A stretch of 64,000 nucleotides of DNA, from positions 18,525 to 82,524 of the forward strand of contig NZ_JADKYS010000008.1 in NCBI RefSeq assembly GCF_015354345.1, given 5' to 3'. Shown piece after piece: positions 1 to 8,303 of this stretch. Source of the DNA: Methylophilus sp. 14 (GTDB lineage: Bacteria; Pseudomonadota; Gammaproteobacteria; Burkholderiales; Methylophilaceae). Position 1 is the stretch's first letter. Each line of letters starts with the position of its first letter. A model generated the notes under the pieces. The model searched no databases. It had not been told where the DNA came from and worked only from the letters and a program-made list of their open reading frames with translations. The position numbers and the translations under genes are program-made.

Positions 1-192
1 TATCCGATTTATATCGCGATGGTGGCGTTAGCGCGTTATTTATTGCTGGACATGAAGGAAATGACCGAGACACATATGTTGGCAGTGTCTGCGGCAATCC
101 TGATTTTAGCGATTTCAGTCCTGGTCATGCGTTTTGGTCATTCGCGTTATCCTTACGAGGATATCCCCGAGCAAAAACGCGATTTGCTATAG
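1..192 (+). CDS. psiE: PsiE-like phosphate-starvation membrane protein, C-terminal part
   Basis: Only the last 63 codons are in the window; the reading frame is open from base 1 to a TAG at 190-192. The fragment has the short motif ALARYLLLDMKEM followed by one hydrophobic membrane segment (SAAILILAISVLV) and a charged tail. This matches the end of the PsiE family, where an arginine and an aspartate-lysine pair precede the last transmembrane helix. PsiE is a small inner-membrane protein first named for induction by phosphate starvation; its biochemical role is unknown. The assignment rests on about 60 residues, so it is good but not certain. The downstream gene is convergent. Confidence 0.68.
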   Translation, partial: YPIYIAMVALARYLLLDMKEMTETHMLAVSAAILILAISVLVMRFGHSRYPYEDIPEQKRDLL

Positions 193-207
193 CACGTTGA
201 CAGGCCA

Positions 208-1236
208 TCAGGCGGCGGCCAGTTCCCCGCTGAGCATGGTGACCTGGTTACGTCCTTGTGCTTTTGAGGTATACAACGCCTGGTCAGCCCGTGTGATAAA
301 GCTGTCAGCAGATTCGCCTGGATGGTAAGCCGTCACCCCCATGGAAATGGTGATGTTGGAAATTAGCCGCTGGGTGACATTGTTTTTAATAGTGATGGCT
401 GCCACCTGGCGACGAATGTTTTCCGCAATTTCGTGCGCAATATCCATGCTGGTGTGTGGCAGCAACAGTACAAACTCTTCACCGCCATAGCGCGCTGCGG
501 TATATAAGTTGCCAGACACGGTTTTTAAGATTCTGGCCACGGCCTGAATCACTTTGTCACCAAACAAATGCCCGTAGCTGTCGTTCACTTTCTTAAAGAA
601 ATCAATATCGGCAATCATCAGGCAGGTTTCTTCTGCAGGCCCGGTGTCCAGGCATTGATGCAGGGCGCTATCAAATCCCTTGCGGTTCATCAGTCCGGTC
701 AGGCCATCAGAGATCGCCTCCTGCTTGGCCTTCATAATCTCGTTTTTCAGCTCGGCAATTTCTTCCAGGCTGGATGAGAGCTGATGCTGCAAACCATGCA
801 TGGACGCTTGCATTTGCGCTGTATCCGAGAGTAAAGATCCCAGTTGAGCGCCTAGTTGTGGATACAGCTGTTGAATTTCATCGGACCAGGCGTCCAGTGA
901 CTTCCTGAACTGGGAGGTTTCATGCCCGGCCTTTTCGGTGGAGGAGGTGATACTGGTCACCACTTGGTTAAAACGTTCAACCAGTACCTTGGCGCTATCG
1001 ACATCTGCGCCAGCGATGTGTTTGTTAAACAGGTGGGTCGTACTCTTCTCGTTGAGTCTTTTTTCTTTCTCAATCAAGTCATTGACTTCTTCAATCAGGC
1101 GCGCATGTTCGCCCGATGAGTATTCATACCAGACAGCGTAGCTGACAGGATGAAAAGCCGCATCCTGCATCGACATGTGATGGATGGCTTGTCGAAGGTA
1201 TTCTGCACTTTTTTCTTTAGTGATTTCGTATTGCAT
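208..1236 (-). CDS. Diguanylate cyclase (GGDEF domain), soluble
   Basis: Predicted to make cyclic di-GMP from two GTP. The C-terminal half is a GGDEF domain that begins near DGLTGLMNRKGF and has the active-site signature GGEEF at residues 251-255, so it should be catalytically active. The product-inhibition site RxxD, usually five residues before the signature, is absent (SGNL is there instead). The N-terminal ~165 residues are helical, probably coiled-coil, with no membrane segment, so this looks like a cytoplasmic enzyme with an unknown sensor region. I start at the ATG at 1236 (342 aa), because AGAGG lies 5 nt upstream; a longer frame would use a TTG at 1263. Its target process is not shown by the sequence. 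Confidence 0.85.
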   Translation of the reverse strand: MQYEITKEKSAEYLRQAIHHMSMQDAAFHPVSYAVWYEYSSGEHARLIEEVNDLIEKEKRLNEKSTTHLFNKHIAGADVDSAKVLVERFNQVVTSITSSTEKAGHETSQFRKSLDAWSDEIQQLYPQLGAQLGSLLSDTAQMQASMHGLQHQLSSSLEEIAELKNEIMKAKQEAISDGLTGLMNRKGFDSALHQCLDTGPAEETCLMIADIDFFKKVNDSYGHLFGDKVIQAVARILKTVSGNLYTAARYGGEEFVLLLPHTSMDIAHEIAENIRRQVAAITIKNNVTQRLISNITISMGVTAYHPGESADSFITRADQALYTSKAQGRNQVTMLSGELAAA

Positions 1237-1410
1237 CATGGCCTCTCGCGATGTTAAATTCAACGCAAAGAATCTTCTTATTGTTTAGTATTTGTACATA
1301 CTCAAGGGGAATAACGGCAAGCCGGGGATTTTTTTAAGGGTAGACGCGAAAGAAAGTTAATAACCCATTATTTATATTGATATTTTTAATTAAATTGAAT
1401 CCCATGGCTT

Positions 1411-1641
1411 ATGAAAAGTGAAGATTTAATGCAACTGGTGACCCTGAAAATGCCTTATGGCAAATATCAGGGCAGGCTGATTGCTGACTTGCCCGGCCAT
1501 TATCTGCACTGGTTTGCGCGTGAAGGCTTTCCACCGGGCGAGCTTGGCCGCTTGCTGCACCTGATGCGTGAAATTGACCATAACGGACTGTCTTCGTTAC
1601 TGACGCCCTTGCGCACCGAGGCAAGCAAATATCATGATTAA
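1411..1641 (+). CDS. DUF3820 family small protein
   Basis: A 76-residue protein with the DUF3820 pattern: MPYGKYQG, then LPGHYLHWFAREGFP and GELGRLL. The family is widespread in proteobacteria and has been called a putative quorum-sensing-regulated virulence factor, but no biochemical function is established. The motif resembles the nucleic-acid-associated domain found next to some exonucleases. It starts with ATG and overlaps the next gene by 8 bp, which suggests co-transcription and coupled translation. No signal peptide or membrane segment is visible. Confidence 0.78.
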   Translation: MKSEDLMQLVTLKMPYGKYQGRLIADLPGHYLHWFAREGFPPGELGRLLHLMREIDHNGLSSLLTPLRTEASKYHD

Positions 1642-2401
1642 GCTGATGCTGTTTTCCTGCTTGCTGGCCACGCAGGCTGTGCATGCTGATGAGGCATGGC
1701 AATCGCCTGACTACTTGCAGCAGGCATTTAATGAGGTGGCGCTACATAGTGAATATGTGGCGGGCGAGCAGGTCGTACGCAAATGGCAGCAGCCGGTCAA
1801 AGTGTGGTTGGTGCATCATGCCGATCGGGCAGATCAGCATATCTCGCTGACGACGGCGCATTTAAGACACCTGGCCCAGATCACTGGCCACCCGATCGGT
1901 TTGGCCGTCAGTGCGGCTGAAGCCAATATGACCGTGGTATTTAGCCAGTCTGCGCAATGGCGACAAGAAGTTGCACGCATCAGTGACAATAAAAGTCTGC
2001 CGCCACCTGCCGATGCCATATGCATGTTCGGCGTGACCCTGGATACCCAAAAAGCCATCAAGCGTGCCTGGGTGGTGATTCCTGTCGATCATGCACAAGA
2101 ACATGGTGCACTGGTGTCTTGCATCGTCGAAGAAATCACCCAAGCCATGGGCTTGCCGAATGATTCAGAAAAAGTCTATCCCTCGGTGTTTAACGATAAA
2201 ACGCCAGAGTCATTATTAACCGGCCTCGATGCCTTATTGCTGAAAATGCTGTATCTACCGGCGATTAAGCCTGGCATGCGCGCCGGGCAAGTGCAGCCTA
2301 TCCTGGCGCGTCAATTGCAACAATGGCAAAGCGACGGCACCATACAATCTGCCGAAAAAAATGTCAGGCAATCCGAGTTATATGACATGATGGGCTTCTA
2401 A
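1634..2401 (+). CDS. Secreted DUF2927 family protein
   Basis: A 255-residue protein with a cleavable signal peptide (LMLFSCLLATQAVHA, cut probably just after AHA/HADE). The mature part has the DUF2927 hallmark CIVEEITQAMGLPND, then SVFND and a LDALLLKMLYLPAIKPGM tail. In this family the glutamate-rich segment resembles a metalloprotease-like fold but lacks a full HExxH, so an enzymatic role is unproven. It overlaps the preceding DUF3820 gene by 8 bp. A short inverted repeat, CCAGCC/GGCTGG, lies right after the stop (2402-2417), but with no T run it is a poor terminator. Confidence 0.72.
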   Translation: MIKLMLFSCLLATQAVHADEAWQSPDYLQQAFNEVALHSEYVAGEQVVRKWQQPVKVWLVHHADRADQHISLTTAHLRHLAQITGHPIGLAVSAAEANMTVVFSQSAQWRQEVARISDNKSLPPPADAICMFGVTLDTQKAIKRAWVVIPVDHAQEHGALVSCIVEEITQAMGLPNDSEKVYPSVFNDKTPESLLTGLDALLLKMLYLPAIKPGMRAGQVQPILARQLQQWQSDGTIQSAEKNVRQSELYDMMGF

Positions 2402-2488
2402 CCAGCCTTCTGGCTGGAACCATTCCTGCAATTGCCAACCAAATACGCTACAATTCCCACCTATTCAGAATGTGCCTTGAGTGTTCCC

Positions 2489-3790
2489 ATGCAAGAATTT
2501 TCCCGTCGTCGCCAGCAACTGATCAGCAGCATGCAAGCCGGTATCGCGGTGATTCCGACCGCGCCAGAAGTGACACGCAATCGTGATAGTCATTATCCTT
2601 ACCGCTTTGACAGTTATTTTTATTACCTGACCGGGTTTAAAGAACCTGAGGCTGTACTGGTGTTGATTGCCGGACCAGCGCCGAAAAGTATTCTGTTTTG
2701 CCGTGACAAAGATGTGGACCGCGAAATCTGGGATGGTTTCCGCTATGGGCCGGAGGCGGCTAAAACAGAATTCGGTTTTGATGACGCTTACTCCATCACG
2801 CAGTTGGATGAACAGTTGCCCAAGCTGATGGCGAATCAGCCGGAATTGTTTTTTAGCCTGGGCAGTGATGCGGGCTGGGATGCCAAAGTCAGCCACTGGC
2901 TGAATGCCGTCAAGGCACAAGCCCGCACTGGCGTGCAGGCGCCTGCCAAGCTGGTTGATGTGCGTCAAACGCTGGATGCGATGCGTCTGCTTAAATCCCT
3001 CTACGAAATTGAAGTGATGCGCCGCTCAGCCAGTATTGCGGCCAGCGCGCATAACCGTGCCATGCAGGCGGTGATGCCGGGCAAGTGGGAATATGAAATC
3101 GAGGCCGAGTTCTTACATGCATTTTATAGCCAGGGCGCGCAGGCACCCGCTTATACCAGCATTGTGGCTGGCGGCGCGAATGCCTGCACCTTGCACTACA
3201 ACGCGAATAATGCCCAGTTGCAAGTGGGCGATTTGTTGTTGATTGATGCCGGTTGCGAGCTGGATGGTTATGCCTCTGATATTACGCGTACTTTTCCGGT
3301 GAGCGGCCGTTTCAGCGGCCCGCAAAAAGATTTGTATGAATTGGTGCTGGCGTCACAGGCGGCAGCCATTGCCAGCGTGAGCCCGCAGCACCACTGGAAT
3401 GCGCCGCATGAGGCTGCTTTAGACGTGCTGGTAGATGGCTTTATCCACTATGGTTTGTGCCAGGGTAGTCGTGAGGCCGTGCTGGAAACAGGCAGTTACC
3501 GCCAGTTTTACATGCACCGCACAGGTCACTGGCTGGGGCTGGATGTGCATGATGCAGGCGAATATAAAACCGCTGGTGGTGACTGGGTCATGCTGCAGCC
3601 AGGCAATGTGCTGACGGTAGAGCCAGGTTGCTATGTGCGCCCGGCAGGCAATGTGCCGGAACATTTCTGGAATATTGGCATTCGTATTGAAGATGATGTG
3701 CTGGTGACCGCCAATGGACATGAGGTGATCACCTCGGCAGCGGTGAAGACCGTGGATGATATTGAAGCGCTGATGCGTCAGCGTGCGTAA
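2489..3790 (+). CDS. pepP: Xaa-Pro aminopeptidase
   Basis: Cytoplasmic dinuclear metallopeptidase that removes the N-terminal residue from peptides with proline in second position. The N-terminal creatinase-like domain (SHYPYRFDSYFYYLTGF) is followed by the pita-bread catalytic domain. Metal ligands are visible: two aspartates in LLIDAGCELDGYASDITRTF, the histidine of HRTGHWLGLDVHD, and the glutamates of TVEPGCY and GIRIEDD. I start at the ATG at 2489 (433 aa), matching the usual MQEFxxRRQQL beginning of PepP; the frame also has a TTG at 2432, which would add 19 non-conserved residues. It is the first gene of a pepP-ubiH-ubiI-like run, the same order as in Escherichia coli. Confidence 0.93.
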   Translation: MQEFSRRRQQLISSMQAGIAVIPTAPEVTRNRDSHYPYRFDSYFYYLTGFKEPEAVLVLIAGPAPKSILFCRDKDVDREIWDGFRYGPEAAKTEFGFDDAYSITQLDEQLPKLMANQPELFFSLGSDAGWDAKVSHWLNAVKAQARTGVQAPAKLVDVRQTLDAMRLLKSLYEIEVMRRSASIAASAHNRAMQAVMPGKWEYEIEAEFLHAFYSQGAQAPAYTSIVAGGANACTLHYNANNAQLQVGDLLLIDAGCELDGYASDITRTFPVSGRFSGPQKDLYELVLASQAAAIASVSPQHHWNAPHEAALDVLVDGFIHYGLCQGSREAVLETGSYRQFYMHRTGHWLGLDVHDAGEYKTAGGDWVMLQPGNVLTVEPGCYVRPAGNVPEHFWNIGIRIEDDVLVTANGHEVITSAAVKTVDDIEALMRQRA

Positions 3791-3811
3791 GCGATTTGAG
3801 TATAGATTGAG

Positions 3812-5005
3812 ATGGAATCAAAGGCAGTCAGTGTGATGCAAACCATAAACCATCCGGTAGTGATAGGCGGCGGCCCGGTCGGGCTGGTGCTGGCGCTATC
3901 GTTGCAACAATCCGGTGTGCCGGTGACGGTGCTGGAGGCGCAATCGCCCGGTGCCATGTATGGCGATGGCCGCGCGTTGGCCTTGTCTTATGGCACCCGC
4001 CAGGTATTAGAGCAATTGGGCGTGTGGGCGCAGTTAGAAGCGGCCGTGACGGCGATTGAAACCATTCATGTCTCACAGCAAAAAGGCTTTGGCCGCACGC
4101 TGCTAAAAGCGCAGGAACATGATTTGCCTGCCTTGGGTTATGTGGTGTCTTATGGCGCCTTGATGCAGGCACTGGATGCGCGGCTTGAACAATCGCCAGC
4201 GGGCATCACCATGCAATACCAGGTGCCGGTGACGGGGTTGAATGTACATGCCAGCGCCACTGAGGTGGAATATCAGCCAGTTGATGGCGTCGTACAAAAG
4301 TTATCGACGCCTTTGGCCGTGATTGCCGATGGCGGCCGCAGCCTGGAGGCGATTCCTGGCCTGGTGCGTGAAACCAAGCATTATGGGCATGATGCGCTAG
4401 TCGGCCTGGTGCAGACCGAGCAGCCCCACCACAATATTGCCTATGAGCGTTTTACGCCGCGTGGGCCGATGGCATTGCTACCCAACGGGCCGCAGTTTTC
4501 ACTGGTATGGACGGGTGAGCAGGCGTATCTGGATGAGATCGCCGCGCTGGATGATGACGCTTTCCTGCAAGCCTTGCATGAGGCTTTTGGTGACCGCGTG
4601 GGCAAATTTTTGCATGCAGGCAAACGATTCAGGTTTCCGCTCAAACTCAGTAAATTGGGCCAGACCTTTGCCACGCATTGCGTGGTCATCGGCAATGCCG
4701 CACAAACCATGCACCCGGTGGCCGGGCAAGGGTTTAATGTCGGCATCCGCGATGCTGTGGCCTTAGCCAAAAACGTGGCTGCGACACAAGCCAGCGAATG
4801 GGGCGCAGCATACCGCCTGGCGGAGTATCACCAGTCACGGCAGCGCGATACTGGCCGTGGCCTGCAATTTACCGACTTTTTGGTGAATGTGTTTTCTAAT
4901 GACCTGGTCGGCGTCGGCCTGTTGCGTGGCGCGGGACTGGGTGCGTTGAGCCTGTTGCCGATGGCGCGCCGTTTCCTGGTGAACAAGATGAGTTATGGCA
5001 GTTGA
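3812..5005 (+). CDS. ubiH: 2-octaprenyl-6-methoxyphenol hydroxylase (UbiH)
   Basis: FAD-dependent monooxygenase of ubiquinone biosynthesis that adds a ring hydroxyl to the polyprenylated precursor. The N-terminal FAD-binding motif is VIGGGPVGL. The second flavin motif reads GNAAQTMHPVAGQGFN; an asparagine where related enzymes have aspartate (GDAA) is typical of UbiH itself, so this is the better UbiH candidate of the two hydroxylases here. The ATG at 3812 gives 397 aa; an in-frame ATG at 3836 is nearly as good and removes eight residues. It ends inside the next gene with an 11-bp overlap, which points to translational coupling. Confidence 0.9.
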   Translation: MESKAVSVMQTINHPVVIGGGPVGLVLALSLQQSGVPVTVLEAQSPGAMYGDGRALALSYGTRQVLEQLGVWAQLEAAVTAIETIHVSQQKGFGRTLLKAQEHDLPALGYVVSYGALMQALDARLEQSPAGITMQYQVPVTGLNVHASATEVEYQPVDGVVQKLSTPLAVIADGGRSLEAIPGLVRETKHYGHDALVGLVQTEQPHHNIAYERFTPRGPMALLPNGPQFSLVWTGEQAYLDEIAALDDDAFLQALHEAFGDRVGKFLHAGKRFRFPLKLSKLGQTFATHCVVIGNAAQTMHPVAGQGFNVGIRDAVALAKNVAATQASEWGAAYRLAEYHQSRQRDTGRGLQFTDFLVNVFSNDLVGVGLLRGAGLGALSLLPMARRFLVNKMSYGS

Positions 5006-6203
5006 GCATTCTTTGATTAAAACCGATGTCGCGATTGTGGGCGCTGGCCTGGTGGGTCTGACGGCGGCCATTGCCTTGTCTCGCCTGGGCAAAAAGGTGG
5101 TGTTGAGCGATGCCAAGCCTGCACAGTCATTGCCAGCAGACTGGGTAAGTGACGTGGCGCATTGGGATGCCCGTATTTATGCCTTGACCAATCAAACTGT
5201 CAATTGGCTGCGCGCGCTGGGCGTGTGGTCACGCCTGCCTGCCAGTCGTCTCAACCCGATTGCGGCCATGCATTTGTGGTCGCCCACACATCACCATGCC
5301 ACGCCTAGCTTGAGCCTGAGTGCGGATGAGGCGCATCTGCCGGAAATGGGCTATATCGTTGAAAGCCAGGCATTGATAGATGCCTGCTGGCAGGTGTTGG
5401 CTGAATCTGAGGTGACTGTAATCACCGACGCTCCGGCACAGTCGTTGCAACATTGCGCTCATATGGTGCGGTTATCCTTGCCGCAGCATGAAATTGAAGC
5501 CTCCTTATTGTTAGGCGCGGATGGTGCGCGATCATGGGTGCGGGCGCAATGCGCAGTGGGTGTGCAGCAAGTGGATTTTGCCCAAACGGCGCTGGTGACG
5601 AATTTTAAAGCTGAACGTCCGCATGGCAATATTGCCAGGCAGTGGTTTGGCGAACATGAAACCCTGGCGTTGCTGCCCATGCCGCAACAACAGGTGTCAC
5701 TGGTATGGGCATTGCCGCATGCGGTTGTCACGCAAAAACAGGCCTTGTCCGCCGAGGCTTTGGCTGTAGAGGTGGCTGAGCGTAGTGGTCAGCTACTTGG
5801 GCAGTTAACGCCGAGTGGCCCTGTGCTGGCTTTCCCGCTGATGCAGAACACAGCCGATACCATGGCGTTGCCGCAAGTGATGCTATTAGGTGACGCCGCG
5901 CATCAGGTGCATCCGATGGCCGGGCAGGGCGTTAACCTGGGCTTTCAGGATGTACAGGCGCTATGCGCGCAGATTGCCGAATTGCCTGCTGTCCGGCCGT
6001 TAGGCGATGCACGTTTTTTACGGCATGTGATGCGTACGCGGCAGCCGGATATTTTAAAGATGCATGCGCTGACACGCGGTCTGGATACCTTGTTTGCGCG
6101 TCCACAAGCCGTGTGGACACATGCTGCCCTGCTAGGCTTACGTGGGGTGGAAAACAGTGCTATGCTTAAACGTTTTTTAATTCGCGCAGCGACTCAAGGC
6201 TGA
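4995..6203 (+). CDS. UbiH/UbiF/UbiI family FAD-dependent hydroxylase
   Basis: A second aromatic hydroxylase of ubiquinone biosynthesis, 402 aa. It has the dinucleotide-binding motif VGAGLVGLTAAIAL, a DG motif (LLGADGARSWVR) and the flavin motif GDAAHQVHPMAGQGVNLGFQD, which is the UbiF/UbiI form. By position (pepP-ubiH-this gene) it corresponds to E. coli visC/ubiI, which hydroxylates C5. Betaproteobacteria divide the three ring positions among differing sets of these enzymes, so regiospecificity cannot be read from the sequence and I leave the symbol blank. It overlaps ubiH by 11 bp. Confidence 0.87.
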   Translation: MAVEHSLIKTDVAIVGAGLVGLTAAIALSRLGKKVVLSDAKPAQSLPADWVSDVAHWDARIYALTNQTVNWLRALGVWSRLPASRLNPIAAMHLWSPTHHHATPSLSLSADEAHLPEMGYIVESQALIDACWQVLAESEVTVITDAPAQSLQHCAHMVRLSLPQHEIEASLLLGADGARSWVRAQCAVGVQQVDFAQTALVTNFKAERPHGNIARQWFGEHETLALLPMPQQQVSLVWALPHAVVTQKQALSAEALAVEVAERSGQLLGQLTPSGPVLAFPLMQNTADTMALPQVMLLGDAAHQVHPMAGQGVNLGFQDVQALCAQIAELPAVRPLGDARFLRHVMRTRQPDILKMHALTRGLDTLFARPQAVWTHAALLGLRGVENSAMLKRFLIRAATQG

Positions 6204-6245
6204 TGTGGCAGAGAGCGATGGCGCATGTTTGAGAAAGAGTATGTC

Positions 6246-6980
6246 ATGAAAAAATCTATCGGCCAGTGTGTGATGGGCAGCTTGATGGCCTTGGCCGCGC
6301 TATGGTCTTTTAGCAGTATTGCCGACGAAGCCACTCTGAAAAAACTGGTGGAAAGCGCTTATCCAAAATTCAAGGTCGACAGCGTGACCAAAACACCATA
6401 CCCAGGCTTGTATGAAGTGTATATGGGCGGGCAAATTATTTACACCGACGACAAGTTCAGCTTCCTGATTGCCGAAGGCCGCCTGGTGGATCCCAAAAGC
6501 AAAAAAGATATTACCGGCGAACGCATGGATGAGTTGACCAAGATCGACTTTAATACCTTACCCCTGGATCAGGCGATTAAAGTGGTCAAAGGCAATGGCA
6601 GCCGTAAACTGGTGGTATTTTCTGATGTCGATTGCCCATTCTGCAAACGCCTGGAGCAGAAAGAGCTCAGCAATATCAATGATGTGACGATTTATACCTT
6701 CTTGTATCCGATTGAGCAATTGCACCCGGATGCGGCTAATAAATCACGCAGCATCTGGTGTGCGACCAACCGTGTTAAAGCCTGGCAGGACTGGATTTTG
6801 AATAACAAATTGCCGACGACAACAGCCAAGTGTGAAGTGCCGCTGGAAAAAGTCGGTGAGTTGGCACATAAAGTCGGTGTGAACAGCACACCAACGCTGT
6901 TTTTTGAAAACGGCAAGCGCATGTTAGGTGCCCAGCCATACGACGAAATTGAAAAGTCGTTACAGGCAGCTAAAAAGTAA
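6246..6980 (+). CDS. dsbC: Periplasmic thiol:disulfide interchange protein DsbC
   Basis: Disulfide-bond isomerase that repairs wrongly paired cysteines in periplasmic proteins. A signal peptide spans about residues 1-26 (MKKSIGQCVMGSLMALAALW, then SSIA). The N-terminal dimerisation domain (LKKLVESAYPKFKVDSVTKT) is followed by a thioredoxin fold with the active site CPFC at 130-133 and the cis-proline loop VNSTPTLFF. A second cysteine pair, WCATN and KCEVP, matches the structural disulfide of DsbC. I choose the ATG at 6246 (244 aa), which has GAGAAAGAG upstream and a clean signal peptide; an ATG at 6225 would add seven residues. A bidirectional terminator follows. Confidence 0.92.
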   Translation: MKKSIGQCVMGSLMALAALWSFSSIADEATLKKLVESAYPKFKVDSVTKTPYPGLYEVYMGGQIIYTDDKFSFLIAEGRLVDPKSKKDITGERMDELTKIDFNTLPLDQAIKVVKGNGSRKLVVFSDVDCPFCKRLEQKELSNINDVTIYTFLYPIEQLHPDAANKSRSIWCATNRVKAWQDWILNNKLPTTTAKCEVPLEKVGELAHKVGVNSTPTLFFENGKRMLGAQPYDEIEKSLQAAKK

Positions 6981-6995
6981 TTCCGATACCGAAAT

Positions 6996-7026
6996 AAAAA
7001 AGGGGTTATGAATAGCCCCTTTTTTA
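6996..7026. terminator. Bidirectional rho-independent terminator between dsbC and pilC
   Basis: The stem GGGGTTA/TAGCCCC (one G-T pair, loop TGAA) is flanked by A6 on the left and T6 on the right, so it can end transcription from either side. It sits between the convergent dsbC and pilC genes. Confidence 0.88.
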
Positions 7027-7040
7027 TTGTGCGCGCTGGA

Positions 7041-8264
7041 TTAACCGCCGCCACTGACCACCTTGCCCATTTTGAAGATAGGCATATACATGGCGACGAC
7101 CAAGCCGCCGATGAGCACGCCTAGCACCACCATAATCACGGGCTCCATCAGGCTGGAAATCGCGGCCACGGCGTCATCTACCTCGCCTTCGTAGAAGTCA
7201 GCCACCTTGGTCAGCATGCCGTCTAATGAGCCGGATTCTTCACCAATGGCAGTCATCTGGATCACCATGCTAGGAAATACATTGGCATTTTGCATGGCGA
7301 CGGTGAGGCTGGTACCCGTACTGACTTCGCTTTGAATCTTTTTGGTCGCATCAAAATAAACCTTGTTGCCAGATGCTCCTGCGACAGAGTCCAAGGCTTC
7401 CACCAGCGGTACCCCGGCTGCAAACATAGTCGACAGTGTACGGGCAAAGCGGGCAATGGTCGCCTTGCGGATCAGCTCACCAAAAATAGGCAGGCGCAGC
7501 ATTAAACGATCCATGGTCGCCTGCATTTTTTCTGAGCGTTTCCAGGTGTAGAAAAAGAACCAGAAACCAAAACCAATGGTGCCAAAAATAGCCCACCACC
7601 AGGCGACAAAGAAATTGGACAGGTTAATGACGATGACTGTAGGTGCAGGCAGATCGGCCCCAAAACTGCTAAACAAATCTTTAAAGGCGGGCACCACAAA
7701 AATCATAATCACTGCGGTAATAATAAAAGCGACGACAATGATGGAAACGGGATAGACCAGCGCAGACTTGATCTTGCTTTTAATGGCAAGAATCTTTTCC
7801 TTATACGTGGCCAGACGCTCTAGCAAGCTATCCAGAATACCGGCCTGCTCGCCAGCACCGACCAGGTTGCAGAACAGTTGGTCAAAATATAAAGGATATT
7901 TGCGGAATGCCGCACTTAGACTGCTACCGGTTTCCACGTCGGCTTTGATATCGCCCAGTAACTTGGATACCGCAGGGTTGTGATGGCCCTTGCCGACAAT
8001 ATCAAACGCCTGTAACAACGGCACGCCAGCTTTCATCATGGTGGCGAGTTGGCGTGTAAATAAGGTGATGTCTTTTTCAGTGACTTTGCCTTTGGCAGCC
8101 AGCGCGCTTTGTTTTTTGACCTTGAGTATCGTAATGCCCTGGCGGCGTAAGGTGGCATTCACCACGGCCTCGCCATTGGCGCGCATTTCGCCTTTGACCA
8201 GCTTGCCTTTGCGGTCTTTGCCTTCCCACTGATACACCGATTGTTTGATATTGCCAGTCGCCAT
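7041..8264 (-). CDS. pilC: Type IV pilus inner-membrane platform protein PilC
   Basis: Polytopic inner-membrane protein on which the PilB motor acts to assemble the pilus. It has 407 aa and two GspF domains, each with the conserved TRQLATMMKAGVPLLQAF or ARTLSTMFAAGVPLVEAL motif and a GAGEQAG/AIGEESG signature. Three strongly hydrophobic membrane segments are visible (ALVYPVSIIVVAFIITAVIM, one near residues 215-240, and the C-terminal VIMVVLGVLIGGLVVAMYMP). The KGK/KGEMRANGE N-terminus is standard for PilC. It follows pilB on the same strand with a 39-bp gap. The usual downstream pilD and coaE are missing; dsbC lies there instead. Confidence 0.93.
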   Translation of the reverse strand: MATGNIKQSVYQWEGKDRKGKLVKGEMRANGEAVVNATLRRQGITILKVKKQSALAAKGKVTEKDITLFTRQLATMMKAGVPLLQAFDIVGKGHHNPAVSKLLGDIKADVETGSSLSAAFRKYPLYFDQLFCNLVGAGEQAGILDSLLERLATYKEKILAIKSKIKSALVYPVSIIVVAFIITAVIMIFVVPAFKDLFSSFGADLPAPTVIVINLSNFFVAWWWAIFGTIGFGFWFFFYTWKRSEKMQATMDRLMLRLPIFGELIRKATIARFARTLSTMFAAGVPLVEALDSVAGASGNKVYFDATKKIQSEVSTGTSLTVAMQNANVFPSMVIQMTAIGEESGSLDGMLTKVADFYEGEVDDAVAAISSLMEPVIMVVLGVLIGGLVVAMYMPIFKMGKVVSGGG

Positions 8265-8303
8265 AGTGTTTTCTTAAAAATGAGGTTGATTGAGTCACCA
8301 AGA

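Noticed and set aside
2402..2417. CCAGCC/GGCTGG hairpin after the DUF2927 gene as a terminator
   Set aside because: No T run follows, and pepP starts only 72 bp later; it may be chance.
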